64,000 nucleotides of DNA from CAKSHC01 sp045594545 (GTDB lineage: Bacteria > Bacillota > Clostridia > Oscillospirales > UMGS1783), in NCBI GenBank assembly GCA_045594545.1, contig JAZNYQ010000094.1:1-64000 (forward strand), given 5' to 3'. A model generated the notes under the pieces. That model searched no databases. It worked only from the letters and a program-made list of their open reading frames with translations, and had not been told where the DNA came from. The translations under genes and the position numbers were made by a program. This document shows, piece by piece, positions 32,689 to 40,274 of the stretch. Position 1 is the first letter of the stretch, and every line of letters starts with the position of its first letter.

Positions 32689-33349
32689 GATTGCCTCCAA
32701 AATTCACTTTGAATGTACTGCGATCAAAATCGATCAACCCGTCTTTTTTCATGCGCGACAACTCCGCCGACATGGCCGACCGATCCACCGACAGATAATC
32801 TGCCAACTCCTGCCGATCAAACGGAATGGTAAAAATACGAGTCCCCGCCAAATTTGCCTGCTCACTGAGGTAGGATAAGAGTTTCTCCCTTGTCGTACGG
32901 CAGGACAAATGCTCAATTTTTCTGGTCAACCCCATGTTCTTATTAGCCAAAACCGTCAATAAATTTTCAATCAAATGCCGATGACAGGAGCATACTTTTG
33001 CACAAGGACTGGATATGCGCCATCCGGCTAAAAAAACCACTACCGTTTTCTCGCCGGCCACATACCCGATCTCGGACGGCATATTGCCATGGAACACGGC
33101 ACTCTCACCAAAGACCATTCCCGATCGATACACTTCTAATATATTACGGACCCCGCGATAGTCGTCCCGCACCATCCATACCGTTCCCGACACCACCACA
33201 CCAAGAGCTGAAGGCATCGCTCCCGGTTTCATAATATACTCATCCGCATCATATTCCCGACTCGTCGCCTGCAGACATCCCAACATATGCTCGATGTTAT
33301 CCGTACCGGCAAACAAGTCAAAATCCTGTAATTGATGTGCTAAATTCAT
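32678..33349 (-). CDS. Crp/Fnr-family transcriptional regulator
   Basis: A 223-residue regulator with an N-terminal cyclic-nucleotide-binding-type beta barrel (about 15-115), a long dimer helix (IENLLTVLANKNMGLTRKIEHLS) and a C-terminal winged helix (RQELADYLSVDRSAMSAELSRMKKDGLI). A cysteine group, CAKVCSC (about 115-121), lies at the start of the dimer helix. No N-terminal FNR-type cysteine cluster exists. It is divergent from superoxide reductase with a palindrome in between at an activator position, so control of the reductase is likely. It is co-transcribed with ybaK. Confidence 0.88.
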   Translation of the reverse strand: MNLAHQLQDFDLFAGTDNIEHMLGCLQATSREYDADEYIMKPGAMPSALGVVVSGTVWMVRDDYRGVRNILEVYRSGMVFGESAVFHGNMPSEIGYVAGEKTVVVFLAGWRISSPCAKVCSCHRHLIENLLTVLANKNMGLTRKIEHLSCRTTREKLLSYLSEQANLAGTRIFTIPFDRQELADYLSVDRSAMSAELSRMKKDGLIDFDRSTFKVNFGGNHVH

Positions 33350-33363
33350 AATTCTTCCTCATT

Positions 33364-33406
33364 TGTTGTATTTCCAACATATTTTACCTCATTTCTCGGT
33401 TATAAT
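33364..33406 (+). promoter_or_regulatory. Superoxide reductase promoter with Crp/Fnr-type palindrome
   Basis: TATAAT (33401-33406) has no recognisable -35. TGTTG-N6-CAACA (33364-33379) is centred at 33371.5. If transcription starts seven bases after the -10, at about 33413, the centre falls at -41.5, the standard place for a class II Crp/Fnr activator. Confidence 0.6.
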
Positions 33407-33443
33407 CAAGATGTAATTAAAAATAATTTTCGGAGGTATTCTC

Positions 33444-33815
33444 ATGGAATTCTACATTTGTAAACATTGCGGCAATATCACTACTTTTATTGAAAACAAG
33501 GGCGTTCCCGTCGTTTGCTGCGGAGAGAAAATGCATAAGATCGAGTCGGGCACTGTAGATGCCGCCATTGAAAAACACGTACCCGTTTTTCAGGTGCAGG
33601 ACAATACCGTCACGGTCAATGTCGGTAGCGTGACCCATCCTATGACAACCGAGCATCTGATCAACTGGGTGGCACTGGAGACCGAACAGGGTACGCAGAT
33701 CAAGCACCTCAAGGCCGATAGCGAACCTACCGTTACCTTCGCTTTAGCCAAGGATGATACGGTTAAAAAGGTTTACGCCTATTGCAATCTCCACGGCCTG
33801 TGGTCGGCAAAATAA
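33444..33815 (+). CDS. dfx: Desulfoferrodoxin (class I superoxide reductase)
   Basis: A 123-residue two-iron superoxide reductase. The N-terminal desulforedoxin centre uses C6, C9, C25 and C26 (CKHC and CC). The active-site domain has EKHVP (E43, K44, H45), H65 and H71 in THPMTTEH, and C114 with H117 in YCNLHGLW, so the complete His4-Cys iron site and the catalytic lysine and glutamate are present. It reduces superoxide to peroxide without making O2, which suits an anaerobe. Monocistronic, divergent from a Crp/Fnr gene; GGAGG precedes the ATG. Confidence 0.95.
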   Translation: MEFYICKHCGNITTFIENKGVPVVCCGEKMHKIESGTVDAAIEKHVPVFQVQDNTVTVNVGSVTHPMTTEHLINWVALETEQGTQIKHLKADSEPTVTFALAKDDTVKKVYAYCNLHGLWSAK

Positions 33816-33820
33816 CGAAC

Positions 33821-33846
33821 AAGACGGAGGATCATTCCTCCGTCTT
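33821..33846. terminator. Bidirectional terminator
   Basis: AAGACGGAGGA (33821-33831) pairs perfectly with TCCTCCGTCTT (33836-33846), followed by TTCTTTT. It is shared by the reductase gene and the convergent glycosylase gene, whose stop codon starts in the loop. Confidence 0.85.
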
Positions 33847-34317
33847 TTCTTTTACGATTTGCCAAGCCTCACATAGCCGCTCCAACCCCCACGCCGCATT
33901 GGCCAGCGATGTAGAAGGAAGCACCACACATTCGGGATAACCCGTCATGTGTTTTCGGTATAATTTAGCGGCCGTTGCCCCATTGACAAATACCGCCCGA
34001 ATATCAGCAGTTGCAAAAATTTCCGATAGATCATTAGGCCGGGCATCCCGTATGCTGGCATCGCTCGATCCAGTAATCTCACAATCGGCAATTACATCCC
34101 ATGCCGCAATATGGTGATTCAGCAAAAAGGCCCGCTTCTCCTCCACCGTCTGTGGCACCGGCTCTCCCCATAACGAAGCCAACACCCGCCAGTACCGATT
34201 TTGCGGATGCCCGTAAAAGAAACCCGTTTCTCTCGATTTCACCGACGGAAAAGATCCTAAGATCAATACCCGAGACCGCTCATCATACAACGGCGGTATT
34301 GTGTGTTGCAAGCGCAT
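33832..34317 (-). CDS. DNA-deoxyinosine glycosylase (uracil-DNA glycosylase superfamily)
   Basis: A 161-residue UDG-fold enzyme. The first motif, LGSFPSVKSRETGFFYGHPQNRYW, is the mark of the hypoxanthine-DNA glycosylase (family 6) branch. The last motif, LPSTSLANAAW, holds the leucine-loop serines. Members remove deaminated adenine (hypoxanthine) from DNA to begin base excision repair. The other typical segment, AAWDVIADCEITGSSDASI, is also present. Monocistronic. Its stop codon lies in the loop of the terminator shared with the superoxide reductase gene. Confidence 0.9.
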   Translation of the reverse strand: MRLQHTIPPLYDERSRVLILGSFPSVKSRETGFFYGHPQNRYWRVLASLWGEPVPQTVEEKRAFLLNHHIAAWDVIADCEITGSSDASIRDARPNDLSEIFATADIRAVFVNGATAAKLYRKHMTGYPECVVLPSTSLANAAWGLERLCEAWQIVKEKTEE

Positions 34318-34364
34318 ACTCTCACCTCACCCATAAGTATACTGCAAAAAATTTAATTTTTCTA

Positions 34365-34392
34365 TTCACAGACGAAAAAAATGTGGTATAAT
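34365..34392 (+). promoter_or_regulatory. Promoter of the cupin gene
   Basis: TTCACA (34365-34370), 16 bases, TATAAT (34387-34392). The -10 overlaps an in-frame ATG at 34391, which is why the later start at 34421 is used. Confidence 0.7.
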
Positions 34393-34420
34393 GAAGAAAA
34401 AACGAAAGGAATCTTCCATT

Positions 34421-34771
34421 ATGCTTCTGACATCCAAAGAAAAAGCTTTTGAACTGCGCCAGAACCTGAAAGGCGGCGAAGGCAATACCGTCCTCGAAGG
34501 CTTCAAACCCGTCCAAGGCCTGCCCACCCATTACCGTATGTATGCCGAAATGGTGCTCAATCCCGGTTGCTCGGTCGGCAAACACACCCATAACGGTGAA
34601 AGCGAGATCTATTACGTTCTTGAGGGTAGCGGCGAACTCAACGATAACGGCGTTATCCGCACCATCACCAAAGGCGACTGCGCCATGTGCTATGACGGCG
34701 AATTCCATGCCGTTAAAAACAATACCGGCCAGGTGCTTCGCATCTTAGCCACCATCGTCACCAACAAATAA
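34421..34771 (+). CDS. Small cupin-domain protein
   Basis: A 116-residue single-domain cupin. Motif 1 is KHTHNGESEIYYVLEGSGEL (histidines and glutamate for the metal), motif 2 GDCAMCYDGEFHAVKN (the third histidine). All usual metal ligands are therefore kept. Small cupins act as isomerases, dioxygenases or sugar binders, and this one cannot be assigned. AAAGGA lies about ten bases before the chosen ATG. It stands alone between convergent units with its own promoter and terminator. Confidence 0.85.
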   Translation: MLLTSKEKAFELRQNLKGGEGNTVLEGFKPVQGLPTHYRMYAEMVLNPGCSVGKHTHNGESEIYYVLEGSGELNDNGVIRTITKGDCAMCYDGEFHAVKNNTGQVLRILATIVTNK

Positions 34772-34778
34772 GCAAAGA

Positions 34779-34802
34779 GGGACTCAATCGAGTCCCTTTT
34801 TT
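34779..34802 (+). terminator. Terminator of the cupin gene
   Basis: GGGACTC (34779-34785) pairs with GAGTCCC (34790-34796), then TTTTTT. The convergent protease gene ends inside it. Confidence 0.85.
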
Positions 34803-35266
34803 AATTTGGCTCTGCGCTCCTTCCAATCCGGCAAACAAGAAGCTACCAAGGCATAAAATCTCCTGTTGTGTCCTCGCTCCAGCAGGTGGCACAATTCATG
34901 CACGATCACATATTCCAAACATTCCTCGGGGTAAGCACCCAGATAGGAACTCAGCCATATCCGCTTATCTTTGACATTACAACTCCCCCAACGGGTCTTC
35001 ATCTTGCGGATTCGCCGCTCCTTGGTCTGCACGCCGAGAAAAGACTCCCATCGGTCAAAATAGGCATCCATCAACGCCCGAACCCGCGCAGCGTCCGGCC
35101 GGATCACCGATTGACACTTCTGTTGTTCAATCCAATTCGCCTTGGAATTGACAAAGGCATCTATGATCGTACGACTGACTCCATACGGTGCCGTCACAAG
35201 GATCTGTCCGTCACGCACCCGAATGTAGATATGTTTAATTGCCTTTCGTATCAGCTGATATTCCAT
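34784..35266 (-). CDS. YgjP-like (DUF45) metallopeptidase-domain protein
   Basis: A 160-residue zinc-protease-like protein. The zinc motif is HELCHLLERGH (H123, E124, H127, then H133), and RKMKTRWGSCNVKDKRIWLS is the strand typical of the YgjP/DUF45 family. Full-length relatives have about 230 residues; here the N-terminal region is short, but the core is complete. Some relatives accompany restriction systems, yet nothing of that kind is present. The last codons and stop lie in the terminator of the cupin gene. Function in the cell is unknown. Confidence 0.87.
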   Translation of the reverse strand: MEYQLIRKAIKHIYIRVRDGQILVTAPYGVSRTIIDAFVNSKANWIEQQKCQSVIRPDAARVRALMDAYFDRWESFLGVQTKERRIRKMKTRWGSCNVKDKRIWLSSYLGAYPEECLEYVIVHELCHLLERGHNRRFYALVASCLPDWKERRAKLKKGLD

Positions 35267-35275
35267 ATGTCCTCA

Positions 35276-35307
35276 TAAAAAGTCCTGTGCCGTTTTGGCA
35301 CAGGACT
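35276..35307 (-). terminator. Terminator of groESL
   Basis: AGTCCTGTGCC (35281-35291) pairs with GGCACAGGACT (35297-35307); the minus strand then reads TTTTTAT. Confidence 0.88.
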
Positions 35308-35316
35308 CCGTGTTTA

Positions 35317-36942
35317 TTAGTACATGCCGCCCATGCCGGGGTCTGCCGGCGCGGGAGCCACAGGCTCTTTAATGTCAGCCACCAAGGACTCGGTGGTCAG
35401 CACCATAGAAGCCACGCTCGACGCATTCTGCAGCGCACTTCTGGTAACCTTAGCCGGATCAATGATACCCGCCTCGAACATATCCACAAAGGTCTCGGTG
35501 TAGGCATCGTACCCGTAATTCTTCTTATCCGCCGTCAAAATCTTGTCGGCAATAACCGCACCCTCAATACCGGCATTGTCAGCAATCTGATAGATGGGAG
35601 CCTTCAAGGTATTGAGTACGATAGCCGCACCCGTCTTTTCATCGCCATCGCATGCCGCAATGACCGCCTCAACAGCAGGGATTGCCTGCAACAGCGCCAC
35701 GCCGCCGCCGGCCACAATGCCTTCTTCCACAGCTGCACGGGTAGCCGCCAGCGCATCTTCAATACGCAGTTTCTTTTCTTTCATCTCGGTCTCGGTAGCC
35801 GCGCCAACCTTGATAACAGCAACACCGCCCGACAACTTAGCCAAACGCTCCTGCAGTTTCTCTCTGTCAAAATCCGAGGTGGTGTTTTCAATAGCCACCT
35901 TGATCTGGGCTACACGATCAGCAATCGCCTGACCGTCACCGGCACCGTCCACGATGATGGTGTTCTCCTTGCCCACCTTGACCTGACGGGCACGACCCAG
36001 CATATCCACCGTAGCCGATTTCAGATCATAACCGAGTTCCTCGCTGATCACAGCGCCGCCGGTCAAAATCGCAATATCCTGCAGCATCTCTTTGCGGCGA
36101 TCACCAAAACCGGGCGCCTTAACGGCAACACAGGTGAAGGTGCCGCGCAATTTGTTTACAATCAGAGTAGCCAGCGCCTCGCCCTCAATATCCTCAGCAA
36201 TAATGACGAGCTTGCGGCCCATCTGCACCACCTGTTCCAACAGCGGCAGAATCTCCTGAATGTTGGAGATCTTCTTATCGGTGATCAGCAAGAGAGCATC
36301 GTCGATCACCGCTTCCATCTTCTCGGAGTCGGTAGCCATGTAGGGCGAAAGATAACCGCGGTCAAACTGCATACCCTCAACCACTTCGCTGTAGGTTTCG
36401 GCCGTTTTGCTCTCCTCAACCGTGATAACACCGTTAGAAGTAACTTTGGCCATCGCCTCGCTGATCAGATCGCCGATCATCTCATCACCGGCCGAAATGG
36501 TGGCAACATGGGCAATATCCGTATCGCAGGAAACGGCAACCGAATTGGCTTTAATGGCATCGACTGCGGCATTGACCGCCTTCTGAATACCTTTTTTCAC
36601 AACCATCGGATTGGCACCGCTGGAAATGTTCTTAAGTCCCTCACGGATCATAACCTGAGCCAGTAAGGTAGCGGTCGTGGTACCGTCGCCGGCCACGTCA
36701 TTGGTCTTGGTGGCCACTTCTTTTACCAACTGAGCGCCCATGTTCTCAAAGGCATCTTCCAGTTCAATTTCCTTGGCAATGGTCACTCCGTCATTGGTAA
36801 TGAGGGGGGCGCCGTATTTCTTGTCAAGAACCACGTTACGGCCCTTAGGACCCATGGTGATCTTAACGGTGTTTGCCAATTTATCCACACCGGCCTGCAG
36901 AGCCTTGCGTGCTTCTTCTCCATAAATAATTTGCTTTGCCAT
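35317..36942 (-). CDS. groL: Chaperonin GroEL
   Basis: A 541-residue 60-kDa chaperonin that folds proteins in a double ring with GroES and ATP. It has the standard start (AKQIIYGEEARKALQAGVDK), the ATP site VAGDGTTTATLLAQ, the apical domain, the signature AAVEEGIVAGGGVAL, and the Gly-Met tail PGMGGMY. Length is normal. It lies 14 bases after groES, under a CIRCE element, and ends at a strong terminator. Confidence 0.98.
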   Translation of the reverse strand: MAKQIIYGEEARKALQAGVDKLANTVKITMGPKGRNVVLDKKYGAPLITNDGVTIAKEIELEDAFENMGAQLVKEVATKTNDVAGDGTTTATLLAQVMIREGLKNISSGANPMVVKKGIQKAVNAAVDAIKANSVAVSCDTDIAHVATISAGDEMIGDLISEAMAKVTSNGVITVEESKTAETYSEVVEGMQFDRGYLSPYMATDSEKMEAVIDDALLLITDKKISNIQEILPLLEQVVQMGRKLVIIAEDIEGEALATLIVNKLRGTFTCVAVKAPGFGDRRKEMLQDIAILTGGAVISEELGYDLKSATVDMLGRARQVKVGKENTIIVDGAGDGQAIADRVAQIKVAIENTTSDFDREKLQERLAKLSGGVAVIKVGAATETEMKEKKLRIEDALAATRAAVEEGIVAGGGVALLQAIPAVEAVIAACDGDEKTGAAIVLNTLKAPIYQIADNAGIEGAVIADKILTADKKNYGYDAYTETFVDMFEAGIIDPAKVTRSALQNASSVASMVLTTESLVADIKEPVAPAPADPGMGGMY

Positions 36943-36956
36943 TGATCGTGTCCTCC

Positions 36957-37241
36957 TTATTCAACCACGGCGAGAATATCGCCCTGTCTGACAATGATAT
37001 ATTCTTCCCCGTCGAGTTTAACCTCTGTGCCGGAATACTTGCTGGTAATGACCTTCTGACCAACCTTTACGGTCATCTCCACCATATTCCCGTCCACCAT
37101 GCCGCCGGGGCCTACTTCAATAATTTCCGCCACTTGGGGCTTCTCCTTGGCCGATGCCGTAAGAATGATGCCGCTCTTGGTGGTCTCCTCGGCTTCTACC
37201 ATCTTCACCACAACTCGGTCCAGTAACGGTTTGAGTTTCAT
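36957..37241 (-). CDS. groES: Co-chaperonin GroES
   Basis: A 94-residue co-chaperonin with MKLKPLLDRVVVKMVEAEETTKSGIIL, the mobile loop, and the C-terminal GEEYIIVRQGDILAVVE. It caps GroEL. The start at 37241 is set by AGGAGG and normal length; the longer frame to 37295 would run into the CIRCE element. First gene of the groESL operon. Confidence 0.98.
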   Translation of the reverse strand: MKLKPLLDRVVVKMVEAEETTKSGIILTASAKEKPQVAEIIEVGPGGMVDGNMVEMTVKVGQKVITSKYSGTEVKLDGEEYIIVRQGDILAVVE

Positions 37242-37284
37242 AATTTTTCCTCCTATTATGAAAAATAATAACAAAATCGGTAGG

Positions 37285-37351
37285 TTAGCACTCAAGTAAA
37301 CTTAGTGCTAAAACCTACCAATGTTATAGCAAATATTTGGTATTTTGTCAA
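37285..37351 (-). promoter_or_regulatory. groESL promoter with CIRCE element (HrcA operator)
   Basis: CIRCE: TTAGCACTC-N9-TAGTGCTAA (37285-37311), one base off the consensus inverted repeat, and extended by outer GGTAGG/CCTACC arms. The promoter on the minus strand is TTGACA (37346-37351), 17 bases, TATAAC (37323-37328), just upstream of CIRCE. HrcA repression with heat-shock release is therefore expected; hrcA itself is not in the window. Confidence 0.93.
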
Positions 37352-37386
37352 GGATATTCAACCAATTTTCACAAAGAATTTTTCAG

Positions 37387-38286
37387 TCAATCCTTGCGAG
37401 TGCTAAGCGGCAAAACCACCTTCAAGGCATGAGGCAACAACTCGATCTCAGCCTTGCTCGTCATCTCTACTTCCCCATCATAAGAAATAGCGAAGGGGCG
37501 GTCGGAACAAATGGTCATTCTTTTACCCCGTACTTTGGAAATCAGATGAGAAAGCGGCTCATGATTGCCGGCCTTATATTTTCCCACAAAACCGGTAATC
37601 TTTAATCTGGACATGTTTTTCACCGCCAAACAATCCATCAACCCATCATCGATTACGGCTTGCGGTGCGGCTAAAAATCCGCCGCCGTATACCCGGCCGT
37701 TTGCGGCTACTGCTAAGAGAGATTTTCCCTCATATAACAGCGCATCGTCCACGGTAACGGTCATATTGTTGCCCAATTTCTGAATAAAGGTATAAAACAA
37801 GGCTATGTAATAGGCCGGATTGCCGGTAAACCATTTCTTGAATTTGGCAACATTTCCGGCAACCATCGCATCAAATCCGCAATTGATGATATTCATGGAG
37901 ATCCGTTCGCCGCATTTGAGCAGATCGATCGCCTGCGCCCGCCCGTTTACCATCGCCTCAATATCGGTAAAGTCATAGTTGGGAAAGGACTTCACAAAAT
38001 CGTTACCCGTTCCGTTGGGGATAGGCGCAATCTCCACATTTGATGCCTGATAGCAACCCGTCACCGCCTCATGCAACGTTCCGTCCCCGCCGATGCAATA
38101 AACACGGGTCGGTTCACCTGTGCCCGCCGCCTGCGCCGCCAGTTCGGTGGCATGGTCGGGATATTCAGTTAGATGAATCTCATACGCATCCTGCCGATCG
38201 GAAAAAACACGATGAATGGTCTGAATGATCTCATCCGCATTCCGTCTCTTACCGGCTACCGGATTAATAATAAAATAATGTCTCAT
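37387..38286 (-). CDS. Diacylglycerol kinase-family lipid kinase
   Basis: A 299-residue protein of the DagK/YegS/BmrU group. It has INPVAGKRR (4-14 region), the nucleotide loop GGDGTLHEAV, and PIPNGTGNDFVKSF. The C-terminal beta domain includes the ISYDGE segment with the conserved aspartate-glycine-glutamate. It phosphorylates diacylglycerol or a related lipid at the membrane. It follows clpX, but a GC-rich hairpin separates the two, so independent transcription is likely. DgkB-like rather than sphingosine-type, but substrate is not proved. Confidence 0.88.
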   Translation of the reverse strand: MRHYFIINPVAGKRRNADEIIQTIHRVFSDRQDAYEIHLTEYPDHATELAAQAAGTGEPTRVYCIGGDGTLHEAVTGCYQASNVEIAPIPNGTGNDFVKSFPNYDFTDIEAMVNGRAQAIDLLKCGERISMNIINCGFDAMVAGNVAKFKKWFTGNPAYYIALFYTFIQKLGNNMTVTVDDALLYEGKSLLAVAANGRVYGGGFLAAPQAVIDDGLMDCLAVKNMSRLKITGFVGKYKAGNHEPLSHLISKVRGKRMTICSDRPFAISYDGEVEMTSKAEIELLPHALKVVLPLSTRKD

Positions 38287-38306
38287 TTTACGTCCTTATA
38301 AATAGA

Positions 38307-38330
38307 CGGGCCGGAAAGGGCTCCGGCCCG
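38307..38330 (-). terminator. Terminator of clpX
   Basis: CGGGCCGGA (38307-38315) pairs with TCCGGCCCG (38322-38330); the minus strand continues with TCTATTTAT. The U-run is weak but the stem is GC-rich. Confidence 0.7.
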
Positions 38331-38334
38331 AAAT

Positions 38335-39612
38335 TTATTTCAGAATGATCGTATCGCCGATCTGACTCGCCTGCCGTTTGTCCCGATCTCGCAACACCTC
38401 AGGTTCTCCTTCACCCTTGGCCGCTTCCTCGGTAATCACAACGCGGTAGATCTCGTCATCCCCCGGAATTTCGTACATGAGTTTCCCCATAATACGCTCC
38501 ATAATGCCACGCAATCCACGGGCACCGGTATTACGCTCAGCCGCCTTGGCGGCAATGGCGCGCAACGCCCCGTCGGTGAATTCTAATTCTACACCATCTA
38601 AGGCCAACAATTCCTTGTATTGCTTAGTCAACGCATTCTTCGGCTCAGACAAGATCCGTACAAAAGCATCCTCGTCTAACGCATCCAACGCCACAATAAC
38701 CGGCATACGTCCAACCAATTCGGGAATCAGTCCAAACTTGACCAGATCATGAGGCTCCGCCAGTTTCAAATACCCTTCCTTGATCTTCTCCTTGCGGGAA
38801 CGCACATCCGCGCCAAATCCCAAAGATACCTTCTCCGTACGCTTCTCAATAACCTTATCCAACCCATCAAACGCACCGCCGCAAATAAAAAGAATATTGC
38901 GCGTGTCAATCTGGATCAGATCCTGATGCGGATGCTTGCGCCCACCCTGTGGCGGCACACTGGCAACCGTACCCTCTAAGATCTTGAGTAACGCCTGTTG
39001 CACACCCTCACCCGATACATCGCGGGTAATGGAGGGGTTTTCACTCTTTCGGGCAATCTTGTCGATCTCGTCGATATAAATGATGCCGTTTTGCGCCAAA
39101 CTGATGTCAAAATCTGCCGCCTGAATCAGGCGAAGCAGGATGTTTTCCACATCCTCACCCACATAACCGGCCTCGGTCAACGTCGTCGCATCGGCAATGG
39201 CAAACGGAACACCCAGCGCCTTGGCCAAGGTTTCCGCAAGCAGCGTCTTGCCGCAACCGGTTGGTCCAAGGAACAGTACATTGCTCTTTTGCAACTGTAC
39301 GTCGGGGTCATTCTGAATACCAATGATTCTTTTGTAATGATTATAAACGGCTACCGCCAGCGCGATCTTGGCATCGTCCTGCCCGATCACGTGCTCATCC
39401 AATAACGCCTTGAGCGCCTTGGGCTTGAGCAATTTGATCTCCTGCGATGAGCCCGTTGTCGGTAACGGCTTATCCAGAATCTGCATGCACAATTCTACGC
39501 ACTCATCGCAAATATAGGCATCATTCATGCCGGCGATCAGCTTATCCGCCTGCTCCCTCGGCTTGCCGCAAAAGGAACAGAAGGCCCCGTCCCCGTAGTT
39601 GTTGTTTGCCAT
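38335..39612 (-). CDS. clpX: ClpXP protease ATPase subunit ClpX
   Basis: A 425-residue AAA+ unfoldase. The N-terminal zinc finger uses C12, C15, C35 and C38. The ATPase core has GPTGCGKTLLAETLAK, DEIDKIAR, the pore loop within GYVGEDVENIL, and RNTGARGLRGIMERIM at the C-terminus. The ClpP-contacting IGF-type loop lies in the middle segment. Tandem with clpP, 12 bases apart, giving the standard tig-clpP-clpX order. Confidence 0.97.
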   Translation of the reverse strand: MANNNYGDGAFCSFCGKPREQADKLIAGMNDAYICDECVELCMQILDKPLPTTGSSQEIKLLKPKALKALLDEHVIGQDDAKIALAVAVYNHYKRIIGIQNDPDVQLQKSNVLFLGPTGCGKTLLAETLAKALGVPFAIADATTLTEAGYVGEDVENILLRLIQAADFDISLAQNGIIYIDEIDKIARKSENPSITRDVSGEGVQQALLKILEGTVASVPPQGGRKHPHQDLIQIDTRNILFICGGAFDGLDKVIEKRTEKVSLGFGADVRSRKEKIKEGYLKLAEPHDLVKFGLIPELVGRMPVIVALDALDEDAFVRILSEPKNALTKQYKELLALDGVELEFTDGALRAIAAKAAERNTGARGLRGIMERIMGKLMYEIPGDDEIYRVVITEEAAKGEGEPEVLRDRDKRQASQIGDTIILK

Positions 39613-39624
39613 GAACTACCCTCT

Positions 39625-40218
39625 TTATCTCTTTTCAATAACCTTGTCGATCAGGCCATACTCCAAGGCTTCCTTGGCCGACATGAAATTGTCACGCTCA
39701 GTATCCCGCTCGATCTCCGAGAGCGGACGTCCGGTATTGGCCGCCAAGATCGTGTTCAACTTCTCACGGGTCTTGCGAATATGGTCGGCATGAATAATGA
39801 TATCCGATGCCTGCCCTTGCGCCCCACCTAACGGCTGATGAATCATGATCTCACTGTTGGGCAACGCCAAGCGCTTACCCTTCGCACCCGCAGACAGCAG
39901 GAACGCACCCATGGAAGCCGCCATACCCACACAAATGGTGGATACGTCACACTTAATGTAATTCATCGTATCATAAATGGCCATGCCGGCAGAAACCGAG
40001 CCGCCCGGACTGTTAATGTAGAAGCAAATATCCTTTTCGTTATCCTGCGCTTCCAGATACAAAAGCTGGGCTACCACCAACGATGCCGTTGTGTCATTGA
40101 CCTGATCCGACAGGAAAATGATGCGATCATTGAGCAATCGCGAATAGATGTCGTACGAACGCTCCCCACGATTGGTCTGCTCAACCACCATCGGCACCAA
40201 ACTCATAAATTCATTCAT
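39625..40218 (-). CDS. clpP: ATP-dependent Clp protease proteolytic subunit
   Basis: A 197-residue serine protease. The nucleophile serine is in GMAASMGAFLL, the histidine in PNSEIMIHQPLGG, and the aspartate in the later ERDTERDNFMS segment. It degrades proteins handed over by ClpX. AGGAG lies before the ATG; a TATAAT is seen on the minus strand about 35 bases upstream, so it may have its own start in addition to read-through from tig. Confidence 0.97.
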   Translation of the reverse strand: MNEFMSLVPMVVEQTNRGERSYDIYSRLLNDRIIFLSDQVNDTTASLVVAQLLYLEAQDNEKDICFYINSPGGSVSAGMAIYDTMNYIKCDVSTICVGMAASMGAFLLSAGAKGKRLALPNSEIMIHQPLGGAQGQASDIIIHADHIRKTREKLNTILAANTGRPLSEIERDTERDNFMSAKEALEYGLIDKVIEKR

Positions 40219-40274
40219 TCTGCCTGCACTCCTTTACTCAACGTTAACTATTATACTCGCATTTGCCGAGATTA

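Noticed and set aside
35239..36666. Plus-strand frame of 475 codons opposite groEL
   Set aside because: Antisense shadow of groEL; no domain and no start signal.
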